Shown: positions 34,976 to 46,613 of the stretch, in pieces
How positions within the stretch are numbered: the first letter of the stretch is position 1
How the letters are laid out: every line of letters starts with the position of its first letter
Assembly (NCBI GenBank): GCA_019054805.1
Contig: JAHQIY010000004.1
Coordinates: forward strand, 2,232,001-2,296,000
From: Brachionus manjavacas
Taxonomy: Eukaryota > Rotifera > Eurotatoria > Ploima > Brachionidae
DNA: 64,000 nucleotides
Direction: 5' to 3'
The notes under the pieces: model-generated
What the model saw: only the letters and a program-made list of their open reading frames with translations
Database searches by the model: none
Told to the model about the DNA's origin: nothing
Position numbers and translations under genes: made by a program

Positions 34976-35655
34976 TATTTATTTGTTTTCTGTACCGAGA
35001 TAGGGCTCCTTCAGAATAAATTAAAAAAAAATCAAAATCAAAATAAAAAATAAAATTAAAGTTAATAAAATTAGATAAAAAAAAAAAAAGAATCAAAATA
35101 GAGTAAATAAGCTAAAAAAATGAAAGTTGAAAAGACATAAATTGGAAAAGATTGTTACATGTGGCACATGTTAAAAAAGTTCAAGTTTCAGGAAAAAAGG
35201 AGGAAATAGTAAGGTAGCAATTACACAATGGAGTTGGGTGTTCAATATATCTTGATTCGAAACCTTCTTTGTATTCCTCCACCAGTCTTTCAACCAATGG
35301 AATAGAATGTCTCAGTCCTGTACCAACATATCTCTCACTTAACTAAAAAAGCCGATTTGAGACTGTTAGAAATTTAAGTTTATTAAAAGCTTCATGATGC
35401 ACGATGTTGGAAGGAGTATCATATTAACTTGAGGATAATTTTAACTTGAGGATAGATCTTACTGCTGTATTCTGAATTGCTTGTAGTTTTTTGATATTAT
35501 TTTCTGAAAATGAATTCAAGCGAGGAAGGAATAGTCTAAAATTAATCCGACTAAAGATTTATAAAAATTTCCTAGTGTGTTTTGATTAAGACCCCATTTT
35601 TTATTTGACAATATCTTAATAATATTTACCCTTTTTTTGCAGCGTAATATAGTCC
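34976..35655 (-). pseudogene. LINE (family A) 3' end, second copy
   Basis: The segment closely matches 30975-31420, including the end of the RT thumb region (CAAAACACACTAGGAAAT on the minus strand) and the 3' untranslated part. It adds about 180 bp around 35275-35465 that is deleted in the other copy. It ends in the same TTATTTATTTG tract at 34976. It is dead and 5' truncated. Confidence 0.8.
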
Positions 35656-35716
35656 AGTAACCCAGTAATCGATTTTATATGTGCATTCACTTTTGTTTAA
35701 TTAGCTCGTTCCTCGC

Positions 35717-35805
35717 AAATTATTTATTTATTTTATTTAAAAAAATAATTTAGGCGAAGCCTTGGCCGGTTGGAATGGAGACTTAGTCCTTCCTTTCAGC
35801 CACAT
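35717..35805 (-). repeat. LINE 3' tail, family B, copy 3
   Basis: On the minus strand GGCTGAAAGGAAGGACTAAG is followed by a unique part and an AAATAAATAAATAA tail. It is homologous to 30821-30901 and 38863-38945. Confidence 0.6.
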
Positions 35806-35812
35806 GATAGAT

Positions 35813-37830
35813 TTTTGATACCACATAATGTAAAAAAAAAAAAAAATATATAAATAAAAAAAATATAATTGTATGCAGAATGTTTAGAGTTTTCCATGAG
35901 TAAAAGAATAATGGGATTAAAGTTTTTATTTAACATGTTAATACAACCAATTAAAAAAACTTTTTAAGGATAATTTTTGATAAGAAATTTAAGTAAAAAG
36001 CTTAATTGATTAATTGATTGAGATTTTTCGTGTACAGGCGTGTTTATCTAGCAATTAAGACTGACATTCCTTTTTTATAACATTAATCAACTAACATATA
36101 ATTGAATGTTAAATATGTCCGCAAAATTTTCATATGTATTTTTGTCAATTGAATGCAATTGGGAACAGGAGAGTAACAAAAGCTCCTCAAAAACGAAGAA
36201 ATAGAATTTTCTGTTAAGAAAAGTGCCAAATATTAGATTTAAGGAAATATGAAAAATTACAAGCAAGTTAAATCAGAGTAAATTATTATTGGATTAACCT
36301 CCTTTTTGGAGAAGTAAATTCAGAGTTGTTTAAAAGTCACAAATCCCAAGTCCAGTCCTAGTCAAAAACATTTCAATTTTGTTTGCGATGAATATCATGA
36401 TTAGAAAATTCGTAGAGCATTTAAAAATAACAATTTGTGTTAATCTTGATGACTCGAAGTTCCTAGATCCCAAAGTCAATTTTTTCTCCAGTTTTACAAA
36501 TTACATATGGAGATATTTGTGCATTTTTGGTTTTTATAATTCAATAAAACAATCGATTTAGAGTCTTTCAAAAAGAACATTTCAAAAGGGAAAATCTTAA
36601 AATTTTTAGACAATTAATTAGACGAGCAAGAATAGAATGGTCGGCAACACACGACTTTAGGTTTGTTGTTAAGATTAATTGATTTTTTTTTATTCCTACA
36701 TTTCTAATGTTTAATATATATTCTTTTTAAATTATGATTTCTATTGACCCAATCAATACATTTTCATTTTAGTCAAAAATGCCAACAATACATGCAAAAA
36801 TCTCCATATGAATCTAATAAATTTTCCTGTTTTTCCATTTTTTTAGAGTAATTTGCTCTATATCATTACATAGAAAATTTACATTGAGAAATTATCATAT
36901 TTTTTGGTCAAATACTTGGTCAAAAAATCTGTTAAGCTTTTATATCATAAAATAAATAAAAAGTAGTATCACATGATTCCTATTAATTTATCTAGAAATT
37001 CCAAATATTGTTTATATAAATTTCATCTCTTTTTTTCTCTCTTTGATCTCTTTTGAAAATTTAAAAAAAATGTCGCGGGTTATTTGCAGAGAGATTTTAT
37101 GGGTGATTTAAGCTTTGTATCAGCTGATACAATATTCAGAAAAACTTTTGGCCCTGAATCAAAAAATTTATCTCAATTTAGAGCTTTTGTTTTTGTTTTT
37201 TGTTTCAAATTCACAATGCCTTCTTTTGTGTAAGTTCGAATAAAAATTATTGGAAACAATGGAATTGTCCCATCGGCGAGGAAGTATTTAATTTAAGATT
37301 TTAAAACAAATTATCCATTTATATTTTCTTAAGCCAGATATTTGAAAATATCATTAGAGAAATTTTTTTTCAAAAATTATAGAAATTAAAAAAAAAATAA
37401 ATTTAAATTAACAAGAAATTTGTCTCTTATTTTAGTCTTTCAAAAGTTTATCTATTATTTTTTTAAATAGATCTATATTGTATTCGAAACTCCTCTGGAC
37501 AACATTATTTAAATCACTTTTTTTTATCATTTTTGAAAATTATTTTTGTCAATTTTTTTTAAAAATTTTAATACACTCAAAAAGAGGGTTCTAACGAAGG
37601 CTAAGTGCCATTCGGACGTTCCCGGGATTTACTCCCAAACTAAAAGACCCTACTAGGTTCAATCTTTTAAGGCTTCCATTTAGCCCAAATGATTCGGGTA
37701 GCTTTAGATTATATTTTTTTAATAATGCTGGTTATTAAATCCATTTAAATTTGTCCCAGAACTCTTTTTACCTTAGCTGACGGCGTAATTATTTGTTTGC
37801 ACCATTACATGTCATTTTTATTTGACTCCC
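35813..37830. other. AT-rich spacer
   Basis: No gene was recognised. A short stretch at about 37185-37220 (TTTGTTTCAAATTCACAATGCC) resembles an arm of the foldback element at 37831-38160 and may be a fragment of another copy. Confidence 0.5.
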
Positions 37831-38160
37831 AGATCTCTCTGAAAGGCATTGTGAATTTTGGAACAAAGAACAAAAACTAAAATGAAATTTTTTTTTTAAA
37901 TGAATTCAAAAATTGTTCAGCCAAGTTTATCAGTAAGTACAAACTTTGTACCACCCAAATTTAGTCTCTGCAATAACTCTACAATTTTATTTTTATGATT
38001 TTCTAGTATATTTAGTTCTTTGCAGACTTGCAGAGACTTAATTTGGGTGGTATTAAGTTTGGATAAACTGATACAATTTGCTGAACAATTTTTAGATATT
38101 TAAATAAAATTTTTTTTTGTTTGTTCCAAAATTCACATTGTCCTATTGAAGGTCTCTGTT
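37831..38160. mobile_element. Foldback (MITE-like) inverted repeat
   Basis: The left arm (37831 to about 37980) and right arm (about 38030-38160) are imperfect inverted copies of about 130 bp separated by a 50-bp loop. Shared blocks include TGTGAATTTTGGAACAAA, AAAAATTGTTCAGC, TACCACCCAAATT and AGTCTCTGCAA. Transcribed, it would form a long hairpin. No coding sequence is present. Confidence 0.8.
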
Positions 38161-38678
38161 AATTTGTGAACATTTTATTCTTTTGAAATCTATTTTTGAA
38201 TTTTTTTCTACCAATATGCATTACTTCACATATCTGGATGTTGAGATACATCGATCATTTAATGCATCACTCGAAAAAACAACTGATTTCGTTTTTTAAT
38301 TGCTCTTTCATTATACTTTCATTTACTTGGTTAAATAAACAGTATATCATGCAGCGAAAATCTTCCCCAGAATCTTTCTGGGAGGCCATTGATAAAAATA
38401 ACAAAGAGTAGTTCATCAAGGACAGAACCTTAAAATATTTAGAATATTTTACTTTGATAAAGTTTAAAAATTGCAAGATCTTTGAAATGTCAAAAATAAT
38501 CTAAGCAAGAATAATAAAAATTTACTCTAGATTAAAAATTTAAATTATTTATTAATATTTTAGTTGAAAGCTTTTCTTGATATCTTATACATAAGAGTAA
38601 AAAATTTAAAAACCATTACTATATTGAGATTTTAAAAAATTAGTAGATATTTTCTAAATCACAAATAAATTAGATAAA

Positions 38679-40342
38679 ATGCTTAACGAAACGACGAGTT
38701 CATGTGAAAAAGTATTTGATCAAATTTTTGTCCAAATCAATCTTTACCTTACAAAATTAGATTTTCAGCCAAAACCAAATTTTGATACAGGAATATTCTT
38801 CGAACATGTCAAAATTTCAATTCGACAAAGCCAAAACAATAATAGTAAATATATTTTTTTCGAGCATTAGGCTGAAAGAAAGGACTAGGCTCCATTCTAA
38901 ACCAGCCTGGGATGTCCGCACAAACTATCTTTAAATAAATATATTTAATTTTTTCAATTATACTTTCAAATAAATTTTTTAGGAAAAGACTAAAGAAAAT
39001 TCGAAAATTTCTTCTTTGTTTCATCAGGCATTGATTAATTTTAGCAATGGTGAAAAAAACTACAACAATTTAGTGTTGATTAGTCAACGATACGGCTCCA
39101 GAATCGGGGTATAAATATTTTTTAAATTCAGAAAAATTAACTTCAAACCAAGGACAGGTATTATGAATCAGCGTTTTCGGCATTCGAACAAGTGGGAAAA
39201 GAAGCTAGCTCTAATCAAAGAATCCAATCTCAAGAGAACTTGCAGGATATGTCATGTCTCATTGAAATAAGCAACCAACTCAGTCAACTAATTGAGTTCA
39301 GGTACCAGATGATAATGCTTTACTCCGAGCTTAAAGACAAAGAATTGCGACACGAAAAGGGCTCAGTTGAATTGGCTCTGAAAAATTTGAAAGACTTAAA
39401 GGAAAAATATTTTAAAAAAGAGTTTAATTGTTTGATTGATAGTTTAATCTCTTCTTTCAAGTAAAATTAAAAATTATTTTCGAGTGGAAAAATCTCTATT
39501 TCATGCTTTTTCTCTAGTTTGGAAATAAATATTCTTGGCAATTTGCTAAATTGTCACATAGCTCTAGACTACAAGCTTGATTGCATCAAGTCAATAGTTG
39601 CTATTAAAAAAATCAATGATATTTTCAATAATGAACCGGTATTTCAGGCCAGCAAAACTTTAAAAGAAGTAAATTTAGTTACAAATAAAAAATATTTAAA
39701 AAAATTTTTAATTCTAAGAACAAAAGTTTTATTCCTTTTTCAAAACCTGTTCACCGCCAACAACCACAGTTGTATCAATGGTTTAAGATTTACTACAAAG
39801 CTTTGTTGAACAAGTTTAGCATTTTGATGAATGACTCTTTCATGAAATTCAAAGATATAAGTCAAGATATGAAGGAAATTAGTCTTTATTCGAAAATAAT
39901 TAATTTTACGAACAAATTTTTGCCCAATTTCACCGGAATTTTGTTTGACTCGACGCTAATAGATGGTAACAACTTTAGGGGAAATGGTTATGAGATTCTG
40001 AGGCCTCATGTCAAATCAGAGGAAGAATTACAAAGTGACAATGGTCTGTATTCGTTTGTATTCTGTCAACCAAAGCTGAAAAAAGAGTCTTATGAAAAGC
40101 ACATCAAAAATATAATTGTTTTAGTAAAGTCAGATTTTGATTCCAAAGTTAAGTACCATTTTGATAGTGGAAATAGGACTAGCTATTATTTGTGCAAAAT
40201 ATCTGATTATTATACATTTATTGTCATATTTGAAATGTCAAAACAGGAGACAAAGACAAAAGTTGCATCGATGGTCCAGGAAATTGGCACCGACTTAAAT
40301 TTGTCAAGTGTTTTTTGTTCATTTAATCAAAATTTGAAATAA
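38679..40342 (+). CDS. KICS2: KICSTOR subunit KICS2 (C12orf66 homologue), five exons
   Basis: Proposed exons are 38679-38844, 38996-39108, 39153-39460, 39518-39668 and 39719-40342, giving 453 residues (human about 445). Introns 2-4 are only 44, 57 and 50 bp and are phase-consistent. Family blocks are clear: SSF-N-LEINILGNLL across intron 3, QQPQLYQWFKIYYKALLNKF, FRGNGYEILRP, and YHFDSGNRTSYYL then YTFIVIFEMSKQE. KICS2 joins KPTN, ITFG2 and SZT2 in KICSTOR, which holds GATOR1 at the lysosome and restrains mTORC1 when nutrients are low. The exon 1/2 junction is the least certain; an alternative is a donor at 38808 joined to 38983. Intron 1 contains a LINE tail. The stop codon overlaps an AATAAA. 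Confidence 0.85.
38863..38945 (+). repeat. LINE 3' tail, family B, copy 2, in KICS2 intron 1
   Basis: GGCTGAAAGAAAGGACTAGG begins a short segment ending in TAAATAAATATATTTAA, matching 30821-30901. It sits between KICS2 exons 1 and 2 and explains why this intron is longer than the others. Confidence 0.6.
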
Positions 40343-40808
40343 AAGTCTCATTCTTAAACTAGCTTATTTTCTTTTTTGCCATTTATTCTTTTTTAAATAG
40401 AAATTAATCGAAAATTCAATATTTTAATAAAAACTTAAATTTTTTTATCAATTCTTTTAATTATGGCACAAATAAGACAATTTATAGCTGAAAATTTTAT
40501 AAATTTTTACTATTTTAGGGTTTGATAAATATCATGACGGACAATTTCTTTCAGCATTTAGAAAACGCTTAATTTTCTCATTTAAAATTAATAATCAAAA
40601 AAAAATTAGATAAAAAGTGATTCATCAAGAACATCTGGATTAAAAGAAGGATCCTCAATTGAATAATAATCAGTCATAAACAACCAATTTGAACGATATT
40701 TTTTAAGATATAAAATTTTGAAATTCTGTTATATGCAAATTATTTAATTCTTGGTTTTTATCAAGCTTTAAAAGATCTAGAGAAATAAGAACCCACTCAT
40801 AGTCAGTA
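40343..40808. other. KICS2 3' flank
   Basis: AT-rich DNA with no recognised gene up to the target duplication of the MULE at 40809. Confidence 0.5.
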
Positions 40809-40818
40809 AAAGATCTAG
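40809..40818. repeat. MULE target duplication, left (AAAGATCTAG)
   Basis: The same 10 bp occurs at 42724-42733 immediately outside the other end of the element. MULEs typically duplicate 8-11 bp. Confidence 0.9.
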
Positions 40819-42723
40819 GGGAACGGACATTTTAGAGAAAAAAAAAATTAGAGAAAGGTAAATTAGAGAATAATTTATTTAGAGAAAAAAAATTAGAGAA
40901 TTTTTTTTTTAGAGAATAATCATTTAGAAAAAAAAATATAGCGAAACTAGTAATTAATTAGAATAATTGATTATTTGAAAAAAAAAATCTATGACATTAA
41001 AATATTAGACAATCCATTCAGAGTAAAGGGTAAAGTCAAATAAAAATCTCCAAGATTCCAAATTTAAACCTTTGTATTTTTTTTTTATCATAACGCAGCC
41101 AACCAAAATATGGCTACAGATACCTTTATCCAAATAGGGTGAACAAGAACATTTATTGCATTCAATACAACAGTCCTCATTTGTTATTTCTACATTATCA
41201 ATATCTCCATTTTCATGTTTATACTTAAAAATATATAAGTCATTTGAACCATCATTTGAATCATTTAACAATTCAAGTTTATTCGATTTAATTACTCTTT
41301 CACAGTCTTTCAACAGCATTGTACCCACTTTGGGAAACCAACAAGGATCTTTTGAATTCATTGATTCAAATTTAACGCATTTTTCAAAAATACCCAACAC
41401 TGGTAACATATTATATTTAATACGATTACTAAAAAAATCTTTAAGAACCCGGTTGTAACTCTCAATTGGTGAATTACTCTTTGCATCACCAGGATCTGTC
41501 AAGTAAGTTTGCCAATTTGAAAAGTCACTTTTAATCCATTGACTTTTAAAGTACTCACTGAATTCTTTTAAACCATTTTTCTTCCATTTTCTTAGAATTT
41601 TCTTAGTCATTTCTTTAAATGATATTAAATTTTTACAATCTCTCATTTTGTAAATGTCTTTATAGATTTGTTTTCTAGTTGTTTGATCATATTTTGTTGT
41701 ATGGAGTTTGACATTTTGCATTATGTGAAAAAAATTAATAATTGATGTACAAGCAGGATAAAGACTTTTAACAGCATTACGGATAGCATATGAACCATCA
41801 TGAACCATAAAATTTGGATTAAAATCAACACCATATATAGCAGCTATATTATTTAATGATTTTAAAAAATGCTGATAATCTACTTCTGCCTCATGTGAAG
41901 TAATCATAAAAGCTATGGGATGAAATTTTCTTGAAATGTCAGTAAAACCAAACACCATAATTGGATAACAGTATTTTACTATTTTATACGTGGAATCGAT
42001 GTGAAAAATTTTACCATCTGGCAACTTTTTTAACAATTTTTTTGATGTTAATCCTATATGACAACGATCATCATCTAAACCAGAGCCAAGTTTATATGAT
42101 CCATTTTCTTTTTCGACACCAAATGCTACCAAATCATCATCAGTAGACATTGTTAAGCTTGACAAATATTCAACAACACCATCTATATTATTAACATCAC
42201 CAATCTTTTAGCAGCAGTTAGGTTTTTTCTGGCATCATTTAAACTAATCTTAGGTATTTTTTCAACTAAATTTTGAATTTCATCTGTTTCGTAACTAAGT
42301 ATATCTGAGTCGATGGCGCCTAAAAACTCTAAATCATCTTCAGCATCAATTATATTTTTAGCACAAATTTGTTCAACGAGAAAATTAAAGTTATTATTTG
42401 CAATGTCTACTGGTTCATTGTTTTTATATTGCTTTGGTTTACTCGGTTTAAGACTACAGTAGTAGGCTTATAGTTTTTATTAGACCTAAGCCGACTAACA
42501 AAAGGTGAATTAAAAATGTTCATTTTTGCATGAAATAAAAAATATTAGTTTGAAGTTTTTTTCTCTAAGATTAATATCTAAAAGAAATATTCTCTAAGTT
42601 TTTTTCTCTAAGTTGTATGCCCTTCTCTAAAAAATATTTTTCTCTAAATCATAGTTCTGTAAATTTTGTCTTCTCTAAAAAAATATTTTCTAATTTATTT
42701 CTTCTCTAAAATGTTCATTGTCC
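40819..42723 (-). mobile_element. MULE with TTAGAGAA-repeat termini, 1.9 kb
   Basis: The ends read GGGAACGGACATTTTAGAGA on the left and, reverse-complemented on the right, GGACAATGAACATTTTAGAG. They are flanked by a perfect 10-bp duplication. About 100 bp on the left and 160 bp on the right are arrays of TTAGAGAA (or TTCTCTAA) at irregular spacing, likely transposase-binding sites. The interior carries one minus-strand transposase. The intact ends and duplication point to a fairly young insertion. Confidence 0.93.
41005..42165 (-). CDS. MULE (DDE) transposase with SWIM finger, N-terminus frameshifted
   Basis: The open frame of about 386 codons contains HIDSTYKIVKYCYPIMVFGF (first catalytic Asp), FMVHDGSYAIRNAV (second Asp), a conserved helix with FFHIMQNVK, and NSPIESYNRVLKDF (catalytic Glu region). 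A C-terminal SWIM zinc finger CSCSPYLDKGICSHILVGC follows. This is the full core of a Mutator-like transposase. Upstream coding sequence up to about 42530 (DAEDDLEFLGAIDSD and others) is in other frames. Frameshifts near 42213 and 42455 separate it, so the N-terminus is broken although the core is intact. The open frame's nominal start is a TTG; the first ATG is a few codons in. A degraded relative lies at 43255-43860. Confidence 0.9.
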   Translation of the reverse strand: MSSLTMSTDDDLVAFGVEKENGSYKLGSGLDDDRCHIGLTSKKLLKKLPDGKIFHIDSTYKIVKYCYPIMVFGFTDISRKFHPIAFMITSHEAEVDYQHFLKSLNNIAAIYGVDFNPNFMVHDGSYAIRNAVKSLYPACTSIINFFHIMQNVKLHTTKYDQTTRKQIYKDIYKMRDCKNLISFKEMTKKILRKWKKNGLKEFSEYFKSQWIKSDFSNWQTYLTDPGDAKSNSPIESYNRVLKDFFSNRIKYNMLPVLGIFEKCVKFESMNSKDPCWFPKVGTMLLKDCERVIKSNKLELLNDSNDGSNDLYIFKYKHENGDIDNVEITNEDCCIECNKCSCSPYLDKGICSHILVGCVMIKKKYKGLNLESWRFLFDFTLYSEWIV

Positions 42724-42733
42724 AAAGATCTAG

Positions 42734-43158
42734 CTTCAAAAGAATGTATTACTCCCGATTTATTAGCTTAGAATTTTTTTAGGATTTACAGGATCTAGCT
42801 CTTATGGCTGTTGTCTATCTATATGAAATTGTGTGTATGATGCCAAAGCAGGTATAACATTTTGTGGAAAAGGTAAACTTTGGATAAAAAATCGTAAATA
42901 GAATTTAATTTGACTTTTTAATAAAGTAAATTGTTCTTTTATGAATAAAAGTGAATTGTCAGCTATTCTATTAATCAATAAATTAGAAAAATCAACTCGT
43001 TCTTCAAAAAACCGTCAAAAAGGGCAATCAAATACTATTTTTCTCCTTCGTTTTGGTCCCCTTTTATCAATCTTTTTTTCGTTCTCGTGATCTTGGCTAA
43101 ATTTCAATGTATTAAGACCATAAGGGTTAAAGATTTGCGATGTAATTTTATCAAAATA
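42734..43158. other. Spacer between MULE and pogo end
   Basis: AT-rich DNA; no gene or known repeat recognised. Confidence 0.5.
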
Positions 43159-43245
43159 CAGTCAATCCTCGGTAACGAACAACTTGGGTGGAAAATTCGG
43201 TATTCGTTATATCGAAATTCTCATATAAAATGATAAGGACAAAAA
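43159..43245. repeat. pogo/Tigger left-end fragment
   Basis: TA followed by CAGTCAATCCTCGGTAACG and ATTCGTTATATCGAAATTC matches the left end of the element at 48421-49208 over about 85 bp. No right end is found nearby. Confidence 0.75.
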
Positions 43246-43254
43246 ATTCAACTT

Positions 43255-43880
43255 TTATTTCATTAAGGAGAACAATGTCAGGGCAATTAGCTCTTCTTCT
43301 TTTTCATACCAAGGACCAATTTTACGTTTTCTTGAAGTTGTTTTTTTGACAAATTTTTTCAACTCTAAACCAGGGTACTGAACTTTTGCTACACGACAGC
43401 AGCAAGCCAAATGAAGGCATATTGCTTTGTCTAAAAATATGGCACAAGAACAAAACATACAATCAGTGCAAAAGCACTCAGGATTAATGTTTATTGTGTA
43501 CTTTTGGTTAAAATCAAACTCTAAACAATTATCTAAATTTTCTTGTTTCTTTTCTAAGTGTATAAATTACTGGTAGTTCATATTTCTGTAAATCCTTCGA
43601 ATGAATTTTTACCACACTTTCTAAAATATCAAAAACTGGAAGTATATTGAATTTTTAATCGATTCAAAAAAAAGTCTTTCGGTTATAACTTTCAATTGGA
43701 CTATTTTTCATGGCAAATCCAGCCGGATTTTAAAACTGCCAATTGTTAAATGGTGCACTCAGCCACTGTTTTTCAAAATATTCAACAAAATCGTATAGAT
43801 TTTTTGAACTCTTACATTTAGTTAAAACATTTTTTTGTTGGTTCATATATTATGAAGCATATTTTGTAAAGTGTAAGTGT
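43255..43880 (-). pseudogene. Degraded MULE transposase related to 41005-42165
   Basis: Minus-strand pieces in several frames align in order with the intact MULE transposase. They include NSPIESYN-like and NILPVFDILESVVKI at about 43630-43710, and a SWIM finger remnant MFCSCAIFLDKAICLHLACC at 43400-43458. The first catalytic regions are missing. It is an older paralogous copy directly abutting the pogo end fragment. Confidence 0.75.
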
Positions 43881-44425
43881 TAAATATCTTGAACGACCGA
43901 TTCTCGCCTGGTGAATGGAATTTTTTTCGAATTTTTAAAAATAATTAAATAATTTTTTGATCTTCTTAATATGAACAATCAGATAAAATCATATAATAAC
44001 AATATGGATACTTTACTCTCATTTTGTGACCAATGTTGTTGTCCTTCCAAATTTGACAATTATTTAAATTGGAATGATTCGGGGCAATAGGATTGAATTG
44101 TTTATAGAAAAAATCTAATTCAACTTCACTGCCCACAGTACTGAAAAAAATCCATTCTATTTTTTCCTCATTTATTTTTTTTTAACGTTCGAGTAAGCCA
44201 AAAAAATTATAAAAAATAATTAAGTGTTTTTCTCAGATGAAAAATAAACTTATGTTTTTATACCAGTTGAAACATCAACTTATGTTTTTTTAACTATTGA
44301 AGAAACAATTTATGTTTTTTTAACTTTTTCAAAAAATAATGCTTAACTTTATGATTTTTCTCTGTTCTAATATGTTAAACTTTCATTTTCATATTTATGT
44401 GGTGATTTTTTTTTTCACTTTTTTT
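43881..44425. other. AT-rich spacer
   Basis: No gene recognised. A short imperfect repeat of CTTATGTTTTTTTAAC occurs three times at about 44250-44330. Confidence 0.5.
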
Positions 44426-44429
44426 ATGT

Positions 44430-45420
44430 GAGTTTAATCCTCTCCCATCCAACGTTTTTAAATTTAGCCTTCTAAGCCTATCTGCGTACTCTAGATTCGA
44501 AAGCCGTTAATACATTTTGTCGCTCTCCTTTGAACCTTTTCCAGCTTATTGATATCCCTCTTTAACTAGAGACTCCATACCTGAACAGCATATTCCAGGT
44601 GTGGTCGTACAAGACTTTTTTAGACCTTCTTAATTATAATCGGGAACCGATTATTTAACCCGTTAAGAGTCAGGCCAAGGATTATGTTAGCCCTAGCGGC
44701 TGATGTACTTATTAGTTTCTTCTTTTTATGTCACTCGTTAATATTACTCCGAGATCTCTCTGCTCAGTCGTTTTAGAAATTTTTTAAGCTTGGTTTCTAT
44801 TCGGCATGGTCAAATCGCTATTAGGATTTTTATTTCCAATTTGCATAATTTCACAGTTTTCAATATTAAGGTCCATTGACCACTTCGCGCACCATTTGAC
44901 CAGACTATCAATGTCATCTTGCAATTGCTGCTTTATCAAGCCCTGGTTCGACTGATCAATATTAAAAAATCGTGCGGTCATCGGCATAGTGTAAACCTCT
45001 ATTCTAAAATCTTTCCTGTAAATTGTTAATGAATTCAATAAAAAGGAGAGGACTTAGTAATGAACCTTGTGGAACCCCGCTTGAAACTTCCAGCCAGTCA
45101 TAGGTCGAATGGCCAAGTACTATACGCTGTTTTCTGCCAACTAGGAATGATCGATCCACTTGTTTAGAGCTCCAATGATTCCATAATTTCTAAGCTTTTT
45201 AAGAAGCTTTACATGATTGACACGATCAAAAACTTTCGAGAAATCAGTATATAAAATATCGATGGAGTACCATTAGATAGTTCATACTCTACACTATTTA
45301 CACTCTCTAGCAAATTTTTCGTATATGACTATTTCGAAATAAAAACATGTTGTAGTTTACTGATTAGATCATTTTTACCCAAAATTGCCTGACATTGTTC
45401 TCCTTAATGAAATAAAAGTT
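44430..45420 (-). pseudogene. LINE RT fragment (CR1/L2/Jockey type), broken
   Basis: Read on the minus strand, AFDKVNHVKLLKKLRNYGII (about 45230) leads to WLEVSSGVPQGSLLSPLLF (about 45080) and a YADD-equivalent box in a shifted frame. LVKWCAKWSMDLNIENCE (about 44890) and a C-terminal RLRRLNLKTLDGRG (about 44470) follow. The order is that of a LINE RT from palm to C-terminus. Several frameshifts make it dead, and both ends are truncated. Confidence 0.85.
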
Positions 45421-45729
45421 GGTCCGGGTGAAATAAACTTTTACTTTAATTTTGAAAATTATTTATAATCAGTTAATGGTCGAAATAAACATGTTGGAGG
45501 AAAAGGTATTTAAATAAAAGCAGGGATTAAATTTTAACAAGATTATTTTTTTTGAAAAGTTTTCTGCAGAGCATCTTTGTAATAAGATTAGCTTAAGAAA
45601 ACACAATTTTTTATTTTAGTCTCAACATTAAAGCCTTTACAAGCGTAAAGAACATTTTGTTTCGCAATAATTATACACCTAACTTTCAGTAAAAAAACTC
45701 ACAGATTTTGAGTTATTCGGGCAATAAGC

Positions 45730-46060
45730 AACACTTTTAAAAAAATTCCAAAATTTACGGATGCTGGTTTAATTTAAACCAAGCTTTAATTAGGTGTCTT
45801 TTTGAAAAGTGCATTAAAAGAAATCTTCATTATGAAAATTATGAATCTAAATTTTGGATACGAAGATTCAGCGCACTAGCTCTTGTCCAACTTAAGGAAT
45901 TTGGTTGGGATTTTATATTAGATAATGTTCCCATACAATTAAATGGAGATATCTTAAAATTTGTAAATTATTTTGTGAAAACATGGCTTAAAGGAAAATA
46001 TGGATCTGCTTGAAATCACTTTGATAATTTTGGGCCCATGAAAAACAACTATCTTGAGAA
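45730..46060 (+). pseudogene. MULE-type transposase C-terminal fragment
   Basis: The plus-strand frame reads KFWIRRFSALALVQLKEFGW and ILKFVNYFVKTWLKGKYGSA, then after a stop HFDNFGPMKNNYLE. This corresponds to the FVNYFEKTW...WNHYDTxGPRTNNHLE region around the catalytic Glu of FLYWCH/MULE transposases. Only this part is recognisable. Confidence 0.6.
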
Positions 46061-46260
46061 GACCATGCTTAATTGTTGTAAATACCTTTGGCAAAAACAT
46101 ATAAAAGTCTTGACTTTTATTTATGTGATAAAAAAACAAGTACTTAGATTTATAATAATTTTTCTGTATTATAGCGTAATCCAATTGAGCCTCCTAGACA
46201 GTTGTCAAAAAACAAGAATAAAGATAAATTATTTAATAAATTTCAAGACATAGTGAGTGA

Positions 46261-46610
46261 ATCGTCCGAATTTTTAAAAATTACATATATTTTGATTGGT
46301 TGAAATTTGGAATGAAAGATTTTTGTTAAAAAATCAAATTTTTTTATTCAAAAAGAGGAAAGTATAAAAAATGTAAAACAAGTTAAATTGTCTTTATATT
46401 GTTAATAAATTTTCTTTCAAATAAAATGTTTTTCATTTTTCTTATAATAAAATTTATCCAAAATTGCATTTATCTAATTTAATTTTGAATAAATTATTAT
46501 AATTTTATTTATATCCAATAAAAAAATAGTAAAAAGAAAATAAAAATCCGGTCGATTTACATTGAATTCACTCAAGATGAATAAAACAATAAAAATGTGT
46601 TAACTTTTAC
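46261..46610. other. AT-rich spacer
   Basis: Nothing recognised. Confidence 0.5.
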
Positions 46611-46613
46611 CGT

